The notes under the pieces: model-generated
Told to the model about the DNA's origin: nothing
The model's input: the letters and a program-made list of their open reading frames with translations, nothing else
Databases searched by the model: none
Translations under genes and position numbers: made by a program
Source of the DNA: CAVSIS01 sp963814875
GTDB taxonomy: Bacteria; Acidobacteriota; Thermoanaerobaculia; Thermoanaerobaculales; Sulfomarinibacteraceae
Assembly: GCA_963814875.1 (NCBI GenBank)
Contig: CAWFFJ010000041.1
Location: forward strand, 1-64,000
DNA: 64,000 nucleotides
Reading direction: 5' to 3'
In this document: piece after piece, positions 44,600-53,945 of the stretch
Layout of the letters: the number at the start of each line of letters is the position of its first letter
Numbering within the stretch: the first letter of the stretch is position 1

Positions 44600-45340
44600 A
44601 TGCAGCCCCGCGCGGACTCCGAGGCGCTCGTCCTCGACAGCCTCCCGTACGCCGACCGTCACCTTCTGCTCTCAGTCCTGACGGCCGAGCGTGGCGTGGT
44701 ACGCGGGGTCGCGCGCGGGGCCCGGGGCGGCAAGACGCCGTCCGCGGCCGCAGCGCAAGTCCTTTCCCTGGTCCGGATTGAGATCTTCCAGGGTGCCCAT
44801 GCGGAGCTCGCGACCTTTCGCCGCCTCGAGCTCATCGAGTCCTCGTACCCGCTCGCAGCCACTCTCGAGCGCTTCGCTGCGGCTTCGGCGGTCGCCGAGC
44901 TCCTGTTCACCTTCTGCCCGCCCTACGAGCCAGCCGAGCGCGCGTTCCGGCTCGGCCGGATGGTGCTCGCCGGACTCCTCGGCGGCGTACCCCCGGAGAT
45001 TGCGGTAGCGTACACCGCCCAGTGGACGCTCGCGCTCGCCGGCTTGCTGCCGGCGCTCGACGCCTGTGCCGCGTGCGGCGTCGGGCTTGAGGCACCCTTT
45101 GCCACACGACCTTCGGACGGCCATCCCGTGTGCGCTCGCTGCCAGCCGGTCGACGCCGGACGTCTGGAGCGCACCGATCTCGGCTTCCTCGCTGTAGTGC
45201 GCCGGCGGACCCTCTCAGAGGTCGGTGACGCACTCCCTCCCGGGATCGGCGGGTGGCTCGACCAGGTGGTCCATGCCGTCGCCGAGCGCCGGCTGCCGGC
45301 GCTCGACTTCTTCCGCGTTCACGGAGGCTGGCGTGGATGA
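44600..45340 (+). CDS. recO: DNA repair protein RecO
   Basis: A 246-residue recombination mediator of the RecF pathway. An N-terminal OB fold (ALVLDSLPYADRHLLLSVLTAERG) precedes a helical domain and a C-terminal zinc motif CAACG...CARC at about 155-178. Start ATG 44600 lies six bases after TACCAT (44588-44593) without a ribosome-binding site, another candidate leaderless gene. The stop overlaps the GTG of the crotonase-like gene. Confidence 0.92.
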   Translation: MQPRADSEALVLDSLPYADRHLLLSVLTAERGVVRGVARGARGGKTPSAAAAQVLSLVRIEIFQGAHAELATFRRLELIESSYPLAATLERFAAASAVAELLFTFCPPYEPAERAFRLGRMVLAGLLGGVPPEIAVAYTAQWTLALAGLLPALDACAACGVGLEAPFATRPSDGHPVCARCQPVDAGRLERTDLGFLAVVRRRTLSEVGDALPPGIGGWLDQVVHAVAERRLPALDFFRVHGGWRG

Positions 45341-46031
45341 GCTCCATGTCGAGAACCTGGCGGAGGTCACACTGGTCACCATCCGCCGGCCGGTGCTGCA
45401 CACGAAAGTCCTGGCTGCCCTCGAGCGCGTCGTGGAGGAGCTGGCGGCGAACCGACGCCCGTTGGTTCTTGCCTCCCAGCACCCGCGGATCTTCCTCGCC
45501 GGAGCGCACCTGGCCGAGATCGCCGCTCTCGACGCCGGTTCGAGTGCGGCCTACGCGCGCGCCGGCCGGCGTGTCCTCGCACGATTGGCCGCCCACCCGG
45601 GTCCGACGGTCGCCGCGGTCGACGGGGCGTGCTCGGGCGGTGGCTGGGACCTCGCTCAGGCCTGTGACCGCGTGGTCGCCGGACCGGGAGCGCGCTTCTC
45701 CCACCCCGGCGTCCGGCGCGGCCTGGTCACCGGCTGGGGAGGCACCTGGACGCTTCCCGCCGCGCTCGGCGCCGCCGCTGCTCGCGGCGCCATCCTCACC
45801 GGCCGCGAGCTTGACTCGAGCAACCTCGACTCCTCGGGATGGGTGCTCGTCGTCTCCGCTGAGGCGGTCTCGGCGGCCGCAGCCGAGGCCGTCCGCCTCG
45901 CCGGCCTCCACCCCGGTCGTCTCACGGCCTGGAGGTTGTTGCACGCCGGAGGTTTCGTTGACAGGTTCCGCGGCGTCGTGGTACACACGGGGGGTACGCA
46001 CGATCCCTCATCGGGGCGGGAGCCGTCATGA
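45333..46031 (+). CDS. Crotonase-superfamily protein with altered catalytic residues
   Basis: A 232-residue enoyl-CoA hydratase/isomerase fold. Oxyanion-hole segments are recognisable (FLAGAHLAEI; DGACSGGGWDLAQACD), but the two catalytic Glu of enoyl-CoA hydratase appear replaced: the first by Asp in GGWDLA and the second by Gly in HPGVRRG. It also ends early. It is probably not a hydratase and may be another crotonase activity or inactive. GTG 45333 has GGAGG five bases upstream. It overlaps recO upstream and, by ATGA, the response regulator downstream. Confidence 0.82.
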   Translation: MDELHVENLAEVTLVTIRRPVLHTKVLAALERVVEELAANRRPLVLASQHPRIFLAGAHLAEIAALDAGSSAAYARAGRRVLARLAAHPGPTVAAVDGACSGGGWDLAQACDRVVAGPGARFSHPGVRRGLVTGWGGTWTLPAALGAAAARGAILTGRELDSSNLDSSGWVLVVSAEAVSAAAAEAVRLAGLHPGRLTAWRLLHAGGFVDRFRGVVVHTGGTHDPSSGREPS

Positions 46032-47272
46032 GCAGCACCCTTCTTCTCGCCGACGACAGCCTCACGATCCAGAAGGTCGTCGAGCTGACCTTCGCGGATA
46101 CAGACTTTGGGGTGGTGGCGGTTTCGAGCGGGGATGAGCTGCTGCGCCAGATCCCGCTGTGCCAGCCCGACGTCGTCATCTGCGACGTCATCATGCCCGG
46201 CAAGGACGGCTACCAGGTCTGCCAGGAGATCAAGTCCAACCCGGACTGGCTGCACATCCCGGTGATCCTGTTGACCGGCACGTTCGAGCCGTTCGATCGC
46301 GACCGCGCTCTGGGCGCCGGCTGCTCGGAAGTCATCACCAAACCGTTCGAGGCCCGCAAGCTGGTTGAGACGGTTGAGCGCCTGGTCCATTTGGCTGGGA
46401 CGCCGTCCCGGGATGCAGACGATTCGATGATCGAAGGCAGCGTCACACCATCGTGGTCCGACGCCGACCGAGCGTCTTCGGGCGGGTTTCAGCCGCTCGA
46501 GACGCCCGCGACCGAGGACGACTTCGACTTCGGCACGCGCCTGTCAATGCCGTCCCCGGAGATCGAGCCGGTGTCACCAGTGCAGCCCACCCAGCCGCCA
46601 TCGGACCTCGATGACGAGTGGGCGGCCGAGACCGTCGAGCTCGACCCCGCCGCAGCCGCCCCGCTCGACGAGCCCGTCCTCGTGCCGGATGACTTCCCCG
46701 AGGTCGAGGTCGCCGGCGAGGACCATCCCGCCCCCGAAGGCTACGAGACGACCGAGCTCGGCGCCGGCGACTTCGAGAACGGCTTCGGCGAAGTGATCGA
46801 AGGTGATGCCGAAGCCGCAGGGTCGTTCGAGCCCGAGGTCGAGGGTGTGCACGATCCCGAGATCGAGCCCCTCGAGCCCGAGGTCGAGGTCGAGGCCGAG
46901 GGTATCGACCAGCCGAAGGTCGAGCCCTTCGCGGCCGAACCACCAGCTCCGCCTGCGCCTCGCCCTCCACTGGCCGTGGTCCGCCAGGACGCGGGAGCCG
47001 AGGAGCCTTTCACCGCCGACGACAGCGGCATCGGCGTCGGGCGAAGACCGGCGGCCGCCGCAGAGGCCGTAACCGTCGCCGATGCCCAGGTCACGCTGAG
47101 CGACGAGGATGTCGAGCGGATCGCCAGAAGAGTCCTCGAACTCTCCTCGGGCACACTCGAGCGCATCGCGTGGGAGGTGCTGCCCGACATGGCCGAGCTG
47201 GTCGTTCGCGAGCGCGTGCGCCAGCTCGAGGCGGCCATCGACACGGCCTCCCCTGCCGAAGACTACCAGTGA
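46028..47272 (+). CDS. Response regulator with long acidic linker and C-terminal helix
   Basis: A 414-residue protein. The receiver (1-122) has LLADDS, phosphoacceptor Asp in VVICDVIMPGKDGY, the conserved Thr in ILLTGTF and the Lys in ITKPFEA. Residues about 135-350 are low-complexity and very rich in Glu, Asp and Pro. The C-terminus (ERIAWEVLPDMAELVVRERVRQLE) is a conserved helix seen on other deltaproteobacterial and acidobacterial regulators of this type. There is no DNA-binding domain, so it probably works by protein contacts. It is followed closely by another receiver gene. Confidence 0.87.
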   Translation: MSSTLLLADDSLTIQKVVELTFADTDFGVVAVSSGDELLRQIPLCQPDVVICDVIMPGKDGYQVCQEIKSNPDWLHIPVILLTGTFEPFDRDRALGAGCSEVITKPFEARKLVETVERLVHLAGTPSRDADDSMIEGSVTPSWSDADRASSGGFQPLETPATEDDFDFGTRLSMPSPEIEPVSPVQPTQPPSDLDDEWAAETVELDPAAAAPLDEPVLVPDDFPEVEVAGEDHPAPEGYETTELGAGDFENGFGEVIEGDAEAAGSFEPEVEGVHDPEIEPLEPEVEVEAEGIDQPKVEPFAAEPPAPPAPRPPLAVVRQDAGAEEPFTADDSGIGVGRRPAAAAEAVTVADAQVTLSDEDVERIARRVLELSSGTLERIAWEVLPDMAELVVRERVRQLEAAIDTASPAEDYQ

Positions 47273-47291
47273 CAGGGCTCCGCCTGACCGC

Positions 47292-48221
47292 GTGACGGGG
47301 TTGAAGGCGGTGCCTCCACGACCACGGTGGCGGGTCCTGGTGGTCGAGGACGACCCACTCAGCCGCGAGCTGATCTCTGAGTACCTCGAGAGCGGTCCGT
47401 ACGAGGTCGCCACCGCCTGTGATGGCGTCGACGCCTGGCACCGCCTCGAGAACGACGCCGGTTTCGACGTCGTGGTGCTCGACCTCATGATGCCCCGCCT
47501 CGGCGGGCTCGAGCTCCTCGCCCGAATGAAGGAGCACGCCCGACTCCACCACGTGCCGGTGATCGTGGAAACCGCCGCCGCGGACCGGGCCGACATCGCT
47601 GAGGGGATCCGAGCCGGTGCCCACTACTACCTGACCAAGCCGCTCGATGGCTCGGTGCTTGAGTCGATGGTGCGCGCCGCCGCGACCGACCACGACCGCG
47701 TCCGGCGGCTGCTGGCCGAGGTCCGGCTCTCCGCGGACGCGATCCGATTGCTCGAGACGGGCCACTTCGAATTTCGCACCCCAGAGCAGGCGACAGGGCT
47801 CGGCGCCCTGCTGGCCAAGGCCTGTCCCGACCCCGAACGGGTCGTGGTGGGGCTCACGGAGCTGCTGGTCAACGCTGTCGAGCACGGCAACCTCGAGATC
47901 GACTACGAGCTCAAGGGGGAGCTTCTCAAGGTCGGACGGTGGGCGGACGAGATTCGGAGTCGGCTCGAGCAGCCGCACCTCCGGGACCGCGCTGCAAGTG
48001 TTCGGCTGGAACGAAGCCCGAGCGGGCTCACGTTTGTCATCCGCGACCAGGGCAGAGGTTTCGACCCACGGCCTTACCTGGCCATCGACCCACAGAGGTG
48101 CTTCGACAACCACGGCCGCGGGATCGCGATCGCCAACCTGATGAGCTTCGACCGCCTCGAGTACCGCGACGATGGGCGCGAGGTCGTCGCGTTCCTGGAT
48201 TCAGCGCCGGCGGGACGGTGA
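47292..48221 (+). CDS. Receiver domain fused to RsbW-like HATPase
   Basis: A 309-residue protein starting at GTG 47292. The N-terminal receiver has VLVVEDDPLSREL, phosphoacceptor Asp in VVVLDLMMPRLGG and YYLTKPL. From about residue 175 a GHKL ATPase domain has the N box LTELLVNAVEHGN and G boxes DQGRGFDP and NHGRGIAIANL, as in anti-sigma kinases. There is no dimerisation/phosphoacceptor His domain, so it is not a standard sensor kinase. It may be a phosphorylation-controlled anti-sigma-type switch. The preceding receiver gene ends 19 bp upstream. Confidence 0.85.
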   Translation: MTGLKAVPPRPRWRVLVVEDDPLSRELISEYLESGPYEVATACDGVDAWHRLENDAGFDVVVLDLMMPRLGGLELLARMKEHARLHHVPVIVETAAADRADIAEGIRAGAHYYLTKPLDGSVLESMVRAAATDHDRVRRLLAEVRLSADAIRLLETGHFEFRTPEQATGLGALLAKACPDPERVVVGLTELLVNAVEHGNLEIDYELKGELLKVGRWADEIRSRLEQPHLRDRAASVRLERSPSGLTFVIRDQGRGFDPRPYLAIDPQRCFDNHGRGIAIANLMSFDRLEYRDDGREVVAFLDSAPAGR

Positions 48222-48260
48222 CCGGCCCGTGTTGCGATCAGCACTCAAAATTAATGAGGA

Positions 48261-48266
48261 TATACT
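48261..48266 (+). promoter_or_regulatory. Candidate -10 element for the VWFA gene
   Basis: TATACT within an unusually AT-rich patch (caaaattaatgagg just before it) in the 137-bp gap before ATG 48359. No good -35 at 17 bp; TTGCGA at 48232-48237 is too far away. Confidence 0.45.
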
Positions 48267-48358
48267 CGCTCCTGGTCTCTTCCGGAAACCGGCGGCCGGC
48301 CGTCGATGTACAGCAGTCAGGTCGCCGCTGCAACATGCTCCGGGATCGGGAGGTTGTC

Positions 48359-50164
48359 ATGGGGAAGGCTGCCTCGTTTCTGCGCCGTCGAAACCGGGAC
48401 ACTGACCGCCGGATCCGCCTGGGCTTGGCGAGCTGTGTCGCGCTGATCACGCTCTCGAGCGCGGGCATGGCTCAGGAGACCATTGTCGAATCGAACAAGT
48501 TCTTCGACGTGATCAAGGTCAACGTGGTCAACGTCGAGACCTTCGTCACCGGGCGTGACGGAAAACCGATCCTCGGGCTGACCCCGGACGACTTCGAGAT
48601 CACGGTCGACGGGAAGCCGGTCGCAATCCGGAACTTCTTCACCGTCGAGGGCGCCCGCGTCCGTCAGCTCGAGCTCGCCGAGCATGCCGGGATCGAGCCC
48701 CGGGACGTGGCCACGGCCGACCTCCCCGACTACCAACGCCTCAACCTGATCGTTTACGTGGACAACTCGGCCATTCAGCCACGCTCGCGCAACCGCGTTC
48801 TCGGGCAGCTGAAGAAGCTGCTGGGCAGCGAGTTCAGCCGCGACGACCGGGTGATGGTCGCCACCCAGGGTTCGCGCCTCGACATCCGTCATAGCTTCTC
48901 GGATCCGCCCGAGCAGCTCGGGCAGGTACTCGACACCATGGCCCACGAGGTCGGCAAGGGCGGGTTGTTCGACAACGACCGCACCTTCATCCTCCGCACT
49001 ATGGAGCGCACGGACACCACGACACCTCAGAGAGGTTCGGGCCAGGACACCCGTGTCGACGAGGCGAAGGCACTCCTGCAGGACATCGAGGGCTGGTGCC
49101 AGTACAAGTACGAGGTGACCCGGGCATCGATCCGGACCTTGCGCCAGCTGGTCGACTCGCTCGCCGGTCTGCCCGGTCGCAAGGCGGTCATGTACGTCGG
49201 CGAGGGCGTCTCGATGCGCATCGGAGAGCCGCTCTTCGAGGCCTGGGTGAACAAGTTCTCGCGGATGTTGACGACGGTCTCGGACGTGCCGATCGAGCTG
49301 CGCGCCATGACCCCGCAGGTCGCCGCTGCTCGGTACAACATCCGACCGTTTTTCATCGACCTCGCCAACCGCGCCAACGCGAACCGCGTCACCCTGTACG
49401 CGGTCGACGCGTCCCAGGGTGCGATCGAAAGCTACGTCACCGCGTCGAACCCGGGCTACGAGGGCGGGTCACAGCTCTCCGTGATGCAGGCGTTCGGCGA
49501 CCAGGAAGCGCTGCAGTTTCTCGCCGGGACCACGGGCGGTCGCCACATCACCAACCTCGAAAACGTCGCCCTGGCTCTCGATCAGCTCAAGGCCGACTTT
49601 GAGAGCTACTACTCGCTCGGTTTCTCCCCGTCCGGAGAACCCGACGGCAACTACCACCGCATCAGGGTCTCAGTGAAGCGCGACGGCGCTACCGTGCGGC
49701 ACCGAGAGGGCTTCCGCGCGAAGTCGGCGGACGAGTTCATGTCCGACCGGACGCTCTCCGCGGTCTTTCTCGGGGTGACCGCCAACCCTCTCAATATCGC
49801 GCTCGAGACCGGCATCGCCCACCGCGATGCCGCCAACGGCGAGTACCTGCTCCCGGTCAACGTCGTCATCCCCCTCGGACGGCTGCTGCTGCTGCCCACC
49901 GAGGACGCCCAGGAAGGTCGGCTGAGCGTCTTCATCGCAGTGCGCGGCGCCGATGGCCGCTCCTCTGACGTCCAGCGGCGCGAACTCCCCCTGCGGGTCC
50001 CCAACGAGGTCGTGCTCGAGTCGGGCAACCGCAAGCTCAACTACTCGATCGACCTCATGATGCGGGAGGGGGAGCAGACCGTCGCCGTCGGCGTCCGTGA
50101 CGAGCTCGCGGAGATCGACTCCACGGTCTCCGTCGACGTGACGATCGGCAGCACCAGCGGCTAG
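48359..50164 (+). CDS. Secreted VWFA-related (Acidobacterial type) protein
   Basis: A 601-residue protein with a long basic N-region and Sec signal ending GMAQ at about residue 39. A beta segment (NVVNVETFVTGRDGKPILGLTPDDFEI) typical of the VWFA-related Acidobacterial family comes next, then a von Willebrand-like region (LNLIVYVDNSAIQPRSRNRVLGQL; RKAVMYVGEGVSM). The family's C-terminal YYSLGFSPSG motif and a beta-rich tail follow. The usual DxSxS metal site is DNSAI, so metal binding is uncertain. GGGAGG lies five bases before ATG 48359. Function of the family is unknown. Confidence 0.85.
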   Translation: MGKAASFLRRRNRDTDRRIRLGLASCVALITLSSAGMAQETIVESNKFFDVIKVNVVNVETFVTGRDGKPILGLTPDDFEITVDGKPVAIRNFFTVEGARVRQLELAEHAGIEPRDVATADLPDYQRLNLIVYVDNSAIQPRSRNRVLGQLKKLLGSEFSRDDRVMVATQGSRLDIRHSFSDPPEQLGQVLDTMAHEVGKGGLFDNDRTFILRTMERTDTTTPQRGSGQDTRVDEAKALLQDIEGWCQYKYEVTRASIRTLRQLVDSLAGLPGRKAVMYVGEGVSMRIGEPLFEAWVNKFSRMLTTVSDVPIELRAMTPQVAAARYNIRPFFIDLANRANANRVTLYAVDASQGAIESYVTASNPGYEGGSQLSVMQAFGDQEALQFLAGTTGGRHITNLENVALALDQLKADFESYYSLGFSPSGEPDGNYHRIRVSVKRDGATVRHREGFRAKSADEFMSDRTLSAVFLGVTANPLNIALETGIAHRDAANGEYLLPVNVVIPLGRLLLLPTEDAQEGRLSVFIAVRGADGRSSDVQRRELPLRVPNEVVLESGNRKLNYSIDLMMREGEQTVAVGVRDELAEIDSTVSVDVTIGSTSG

Positions 50165-50392
50165 AGGCCCGGCCGGGAACCCACCGCGAAGCGAGAATCG
50201 AGACGAGGCGTGAGAAGCGGCGCCGGAAGGGCGCAGGTCCTCACGTCGTCCCACCGCCCTGCGTCCGCCGTCACGGCCGGAGATCCGGCACACAGCGTCC
50301 TGGACCGCTCTTCAGCCCCGAGAGACCACAGGCCCTGCCCCTCACAGGGGCCGACCCTCGCCCGCTCGGCATCCGCGGCGGAGGCGCGATGC

Positions 50393-50398
50393 TAGACT
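50393..50398 (+). promoter_or_regulatory. Candidate -10 element for valS
   Basis: TAGACT, 34 bases before ATG 50433, with AGGAG in between. The remaining 230 bp back to the VWFA gene show no feature. Confidence 0.4.
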
Positions 50399-50432
50399 TT
50401 CGGGACCCCTTTGGGGCCAGGAGACAGTGATC

Positions 50433-53057
50433 ATGACCGAACCAACCCTGGACACGCGCTACGAACCCCTGAGCTTCGAGCGCGGCTGGTACGAGCGCTG
50501 GGAGGCGTCCGGTGCGTTTGCGCCCGAGCTGCCGTCCACCAAACCCCCGTTCTGTATCGTCATTCCTCCGCCCAACGTCACCGGCAAGCTGCACATCGGC
50601 CACGCCCTCCAGTTCACGCTCCAGGACCTTGTGATCCGCTGGCGGCGGATGCAGGGCTACAACGCTCTGTGGCTGCCGGGAACCGACCATGCCGGCATCG
50701 CAACCCAGGTAATGGTCGAGCGTCAGCTCGCGCGCGAGGGACTGTCGCGCCAGGAGCTCGGCCGGGACGCCTTCCTCGAGCGCATGTGGGCGTGGAAGGT
50801 GGAGCACAAGGACAACATCTCGGTGCAGGCGAAGGCCCTTGGATCTTCGTGCGACTGGGGCCGGGAACGTTTCACCCTCGACGAGGGACTGTCGCAGGCA
50901 GTGCTGCACTCCTTCGTGACGCTCCACGAGCAGGGCCTGATCTACCGCGACCGCCGCCTGATCAACTGGTGCGTGCGATGCCACACGGCGTTGTCCGACC
51001 TCGAGGTGGTCCACCAGGACGTCCAGGGCCGGCTCACGGACTTCGCCTACCCGATCGAGGAGGGTGGTGAGATCGTCGTCTCCACCACCCGGCCGGAGAC
51101 GATGCTCGGCGACACCGCGATCGCCGTTCATCCCGACGACCCGCGCTACCGCCATCTGGTCGGCCACTTCGCCCGCCACCCCTTCCTCGACCGGCGAATC
51201 CCGATCGTTGCCGACGCCGAGCTGGTCGATCCGGAGTTCGGAACCGGCGCGGTCAAGGTGACCCCGGCCCACGATCCGAACGACTTCGCCACCGGCATCC
51301 GCCACGGCCTCGAGTTCATCTCGATTCTCGATGAGGACGGACGCATCAGCGCCACCGGCGGGCGGTTCGCGGGTCAGGACCGCCTCGAGGCTCGGCGCTC
51401 GGTGGTTGAGGCGCTCGACGCCGGCGGGCTGCTGCGCGGCGGCCGTGAACACGCGATGGCGGTCGGCTGCTGCCAGCGCTGCGAGACCGTGCTCGAGCCC
51501 TATCTGTCGACCCAGTGGTTCGTGCGCACCAAGCCGCTTGCCGAGAAGGCGTTGGCGGCGGTAGCGAGCGGACGCATCACCCTGGTGCCGGACTTCTGGA
51601 TAGCGACCTACAACCACTGGCTCGAGAACATCCAGGACTGGTGCATCTCCCGCCAGCTGTGGTGGGGTCACCGGATCCCGGTATGGTACGACGCCGAAGG
51701 CAACGACTACGTCGGCTCGAGCGAGGACGACGCGCGCGCGCGCCACAGTCTCGCGCCCGACCTGCCGCTGGACCAGGATCCGGACGTCCTCGACACCTGG
51801 TTTTCGTCCGGGCTGTGGCCGTTCTCGACCCTCGGCTGGCCGAACGCGAGCGCCGACCTCGCCACGTTCTATCCAACCTCGGTGCTGATCACGGGGTTCG
51901 ACATCCTGTTCTTCTGGGTCGCTCGGATGATCATGATGGGCTGCCACCTGGCGGGCGACATCCCGTTCCACACCGTCCACCTCACCGGCCTGGTCCGCGA
52001 CGCCCAGGGCCAGAAGATGTCGAAGACCAAGGGCAACACCATCGACCCGCTCGAGGTCTGTGCCGCCTACGGCGCCGACGCAGTCCGCTTCACCCTTGCC
52101 GCGCTCGCGTCGCCCGGGCGCGACCTCCCGCTCGACCTCAAGCGCATGGAGGGTTACCGCGGGTTTGCGACCAAGGTCTGGAACGCGGCGCGCTTCGTCC
52201 AGATGCAGCTCGTCGGCGACGAGATTCAGCTCGCCGAGCTCGACCTCGAGCAGCTCGCACCGACCGAGCGCTGGATCCTGTCGCGGCTGTCGCACACCGT
52301 GCGCGCCGTCAACCGCGCCTGGGAGACCTACCGCTTCGACGAGGGCGCCCACCAGCTCTACCACTTCGTCTGGCATACCTACTGCGACTGGTATCTCGAG
52401 CTCGCCAAGACCACAGCCGACCGCCGCGAGGTGCGGTCGGTACTGCGGGGCGTGCTGCTCGAGGCCCTCGCTCTGCTGCACCCGGTGATGCCGTTCATCA
52501 CCGAGGAGATCGCCGCCAAGCTCGGACACCAGGGCATGCTGATCACTACGCGCTACCCCGAGCCGACACCCGCATGGGAGGACGACGAGCTCGAGGCCGA
52601 CCTCGAGACCCTGCAGGCGCTGGTGGGCGGGTTGCGCTCCTACCGCTCGCTGCTCGGGCTCTCACCGCGCAATCCGATCGCGGTCACGCTGGTCGACGCC
52701 GACGCCCATCGCGCCGGTTTCCTGCGCAGCCAGGCGGTCCAGCTCGAACGGCTCGCCGCCGTGCCTGCGGTCTCGGTCGGCCCCGCACCCGAGCACTCGG
52801 TCCACGAGCTGCTCGGCGGGCTCGAGGTCGCGCTCGCGTTTCCCGAGGGCTCGATCGGCGCCGAGCAGCGCGAGCGGATCGCCAAGGAGGTCGCGAGCCT
52901 CGAGCGCGAGGGTCAGGGCCACGAGGCCCGGCTCTCCAACCCGGGCTTCACCTCCAAGGCGCCGCCCGAGGTCGTCGAGGGCGCGCGCACGCGGCTCGCG
53001 GAGGTCCGCACACGCCTCGAACGGTTGCGACGAACCCTGGACGCGGTGTCCGGGTGA
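50433..53057 (+). CDS. valS: Valyl-tRNA synthetase
   Basis: An 874-residue class Ia synthetase. The HIGH motif is PPPNVTGKLHIGHAL (residues about 45-60), the KMSKS motif KMSKTKGNTID (about 525-535), the editing domain contains STTRPETMLGDTAIAV, and the C-terminus has the anticodon-binding helices and a coiled-coil arm (IAKEVASLEREGQGHEARL). Everything is intact and of usual length. ATG 50433 is preferred over GTG 50427 because AGGAG is better spaced from it. The stop overlaps the birA start as TGATG. Confidence 0.97.
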   Translation: MTEPTLDTRYEPLSFERGWYERWEASGAFAPELPSTKPPFCIVIPPPNVTGKLHIGHALQFTLQDLVIRWRRMQGYNALWLPGTDHAGIATQVMVERQLAREGLSRQELGRDAFLERMWAWKVEHKDNISVQAKALGSSCDWGRERFTLDEGLSQAVLHSFVTLHEQGLIYRDRRLINWCVRCHTALSDLEVVHQDVQGRLTDFAYPIEEGGEIVVSTTRPETMLGDTAIAVHPDDPRYRHLVGHFARHPFLDRRIPIVADAELVDPEFGTGAVKVTPAHDPNDFATGIRHGLEFISILDEDGRISATGGRFAGQDRLEARRSVVEALDAGGLLRGGREHAMAVGCCQRCETVLEPYLSTQWFVRTKPLAEKALAAVASGRITLVPDFWIATYNHWLENIQDWCISRQLWWGHRIPVWYDAEGNDYVGSSEDDARARHSLAPDLPLDQDPDVLDTWFSSGLWPFSTLGWPNASADLATFYPTSVLITGFDILFFWVARMIMMGCHLAGDIPFHTVHLTGLVRDAQGQKMSKTKGNTIDPLEVCAAYGADAVRFTLAALASPGRDLPLDLKRMEGYRGFATKVWNAARFVQMQLVGDEIQLAELDLEQLAPTERWILSRLSHTVRAVNRAWETYRFDEGAHQLYHFVWHTYCDWYLELAKTTADRREVRSVLRGVLLEALALLHPVMPFITEEIAAKLGHQGMLITTRYPEPTPAWEDDELEADLETLQALVGGLRSYRSLLGLSPRNPIAVTLVDADAHRAGFLRSQAVQLERLAAVPAVSVGPAPEHSVHELLGGLEVALAFPEGSIGAEQRERIAKEVASLEREGQGHEARLSNPGFTSKAPPEVVEGARTRLAEVRTRLERLRRTLDAVSG

Positions 53058-53872
53058 TGGACCTGCTGGCGCGCCTGTGGACCTCCCTCGGCGCAGCCGC
53101 CGACAACCTGGTCTACCTCTCGCTCGCCGACTCGACCCACGCCGCCGCAGGAAGACTCATCGACGAGGTCGACGACGAGGAGGCAACCCTCGGTCCGACC
53201 GTTCTGGTCGCCGGTCGGCAGTCGGCCGGTCGCGGCCGCGGTGATCACACTTGGTCCTCACCAGAGGGCGGCCTCTACCTCACCTGGCTGTCCACCGGCG
53301 TGCCGTCTGCCCGAGCCATGCATCTGCCAATGGTGGCCGCGGCCGCGGTGTGGCAGGCACTGGCAGCCGTCAGCCTCGAAGGCCACGGCGTCAAGTGGCC
53401 GAATGACATTCTCCACGGCGGCCGCAAGCTCGCCGGACTCCTGGTCACGGCCCGCCATGGGGCGCCCCACTGGGTGACCGTGAGCCTCGGAGTGAACCTC
53501 GCCTCCGCGCCCGACCTCGGCCCGAGCGCAGCCTACCCCGCAGGGAGCATCACCGACATCCTCGGTCCGCGCGAGTGGACCGAGTGGGCCGAGCCGATCA
53601 TCACGACCTTCGTCGCCGAGCTCGCACGAGGCATTGCGGAGCCCGCGCCGGCGTTGCAGCAGTGGCGCGAGGCGCTGGTCCACCAGCTCGGAGACAGCGT
53701 TGCGGTTCGCCTCGCCTCCGGCGAAACGATTCGCGGTCGCTACCGGGGCGTCACCGCGGACGGCTTCCTGCGCCTGGCAAGCGACGGCGCCGAGCGGATC
53801 ATCTCGACTGGCGACGTGTTCCCTGCGCTCGACGCCCCGACGTCGGGCCCCGGCGGCACGGAAGAGGCTTGA
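53057..53872 (+). CDS. birA: Biotin-[acetyl-CoA-carboxylase] ligase, monofunctional
   Basis: A 271-residue ligase. SADST-type start (LADSTHAAAGRL), the biotinyl-AMP loop AGRQSAGRGRGDHTW, GVKWPNDILHGGRKLAGLL and the C-terminal SH3-like domain (RGRYRGVTADGFLRL) are present. There is no N-terminal helix-turn-helix, so unlike E. coli BirA it should not repress biotin genes. It is coupled to valS by a one-base overlap and followed by a terminator-like hairpin. Confidence 0.93.
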   Translation: MDLLARLWTSLGAAADNLVYLSLADSTHAAAGRLIDEVDDEEATLGPTVLVAGRQSAGRGRGDHTWSSPEGGLYLTWLSTGVPSARAMHLPMVAAAAVWQALAAVSLEGHGVKWPNDILHGGRKLAGLLVTARHGAPHWVTVSLGVNLASAPDLGPSAAYPAGSITDILGPREWTEWAEPIITTFVAELARGIAEPAPALQQWREALVHQLGDSVAVRLASGETIRGRYRGVTADGFLRLASDGAERIISTGDVFPALDAPTSGPGGTEEA

Positions 53873-53898
53873 CCCACACTCGTCGCCAGGCTTCCATA

Positions 53899-53934
53899 GC
53901 GGCGCGTGATGCGCCGCACTGAGCGGTTTCTTCT
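53899..53934 (+). terminator. Terminator-like hairpin after birA
   Basis: GCGGCGC and GCGCCGC (53899-53905, 53911-53917) enclose a five-base loop and are followed after nine bases by T-rich ggtttcttct. It lies in the 73-bp gap between convergent birA and the cation transporter. The T tract is displaced, so efficiency is uncertain. Confidence 0.45.
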
Positions 53935-53945
53935 CGCCGCGGGAC

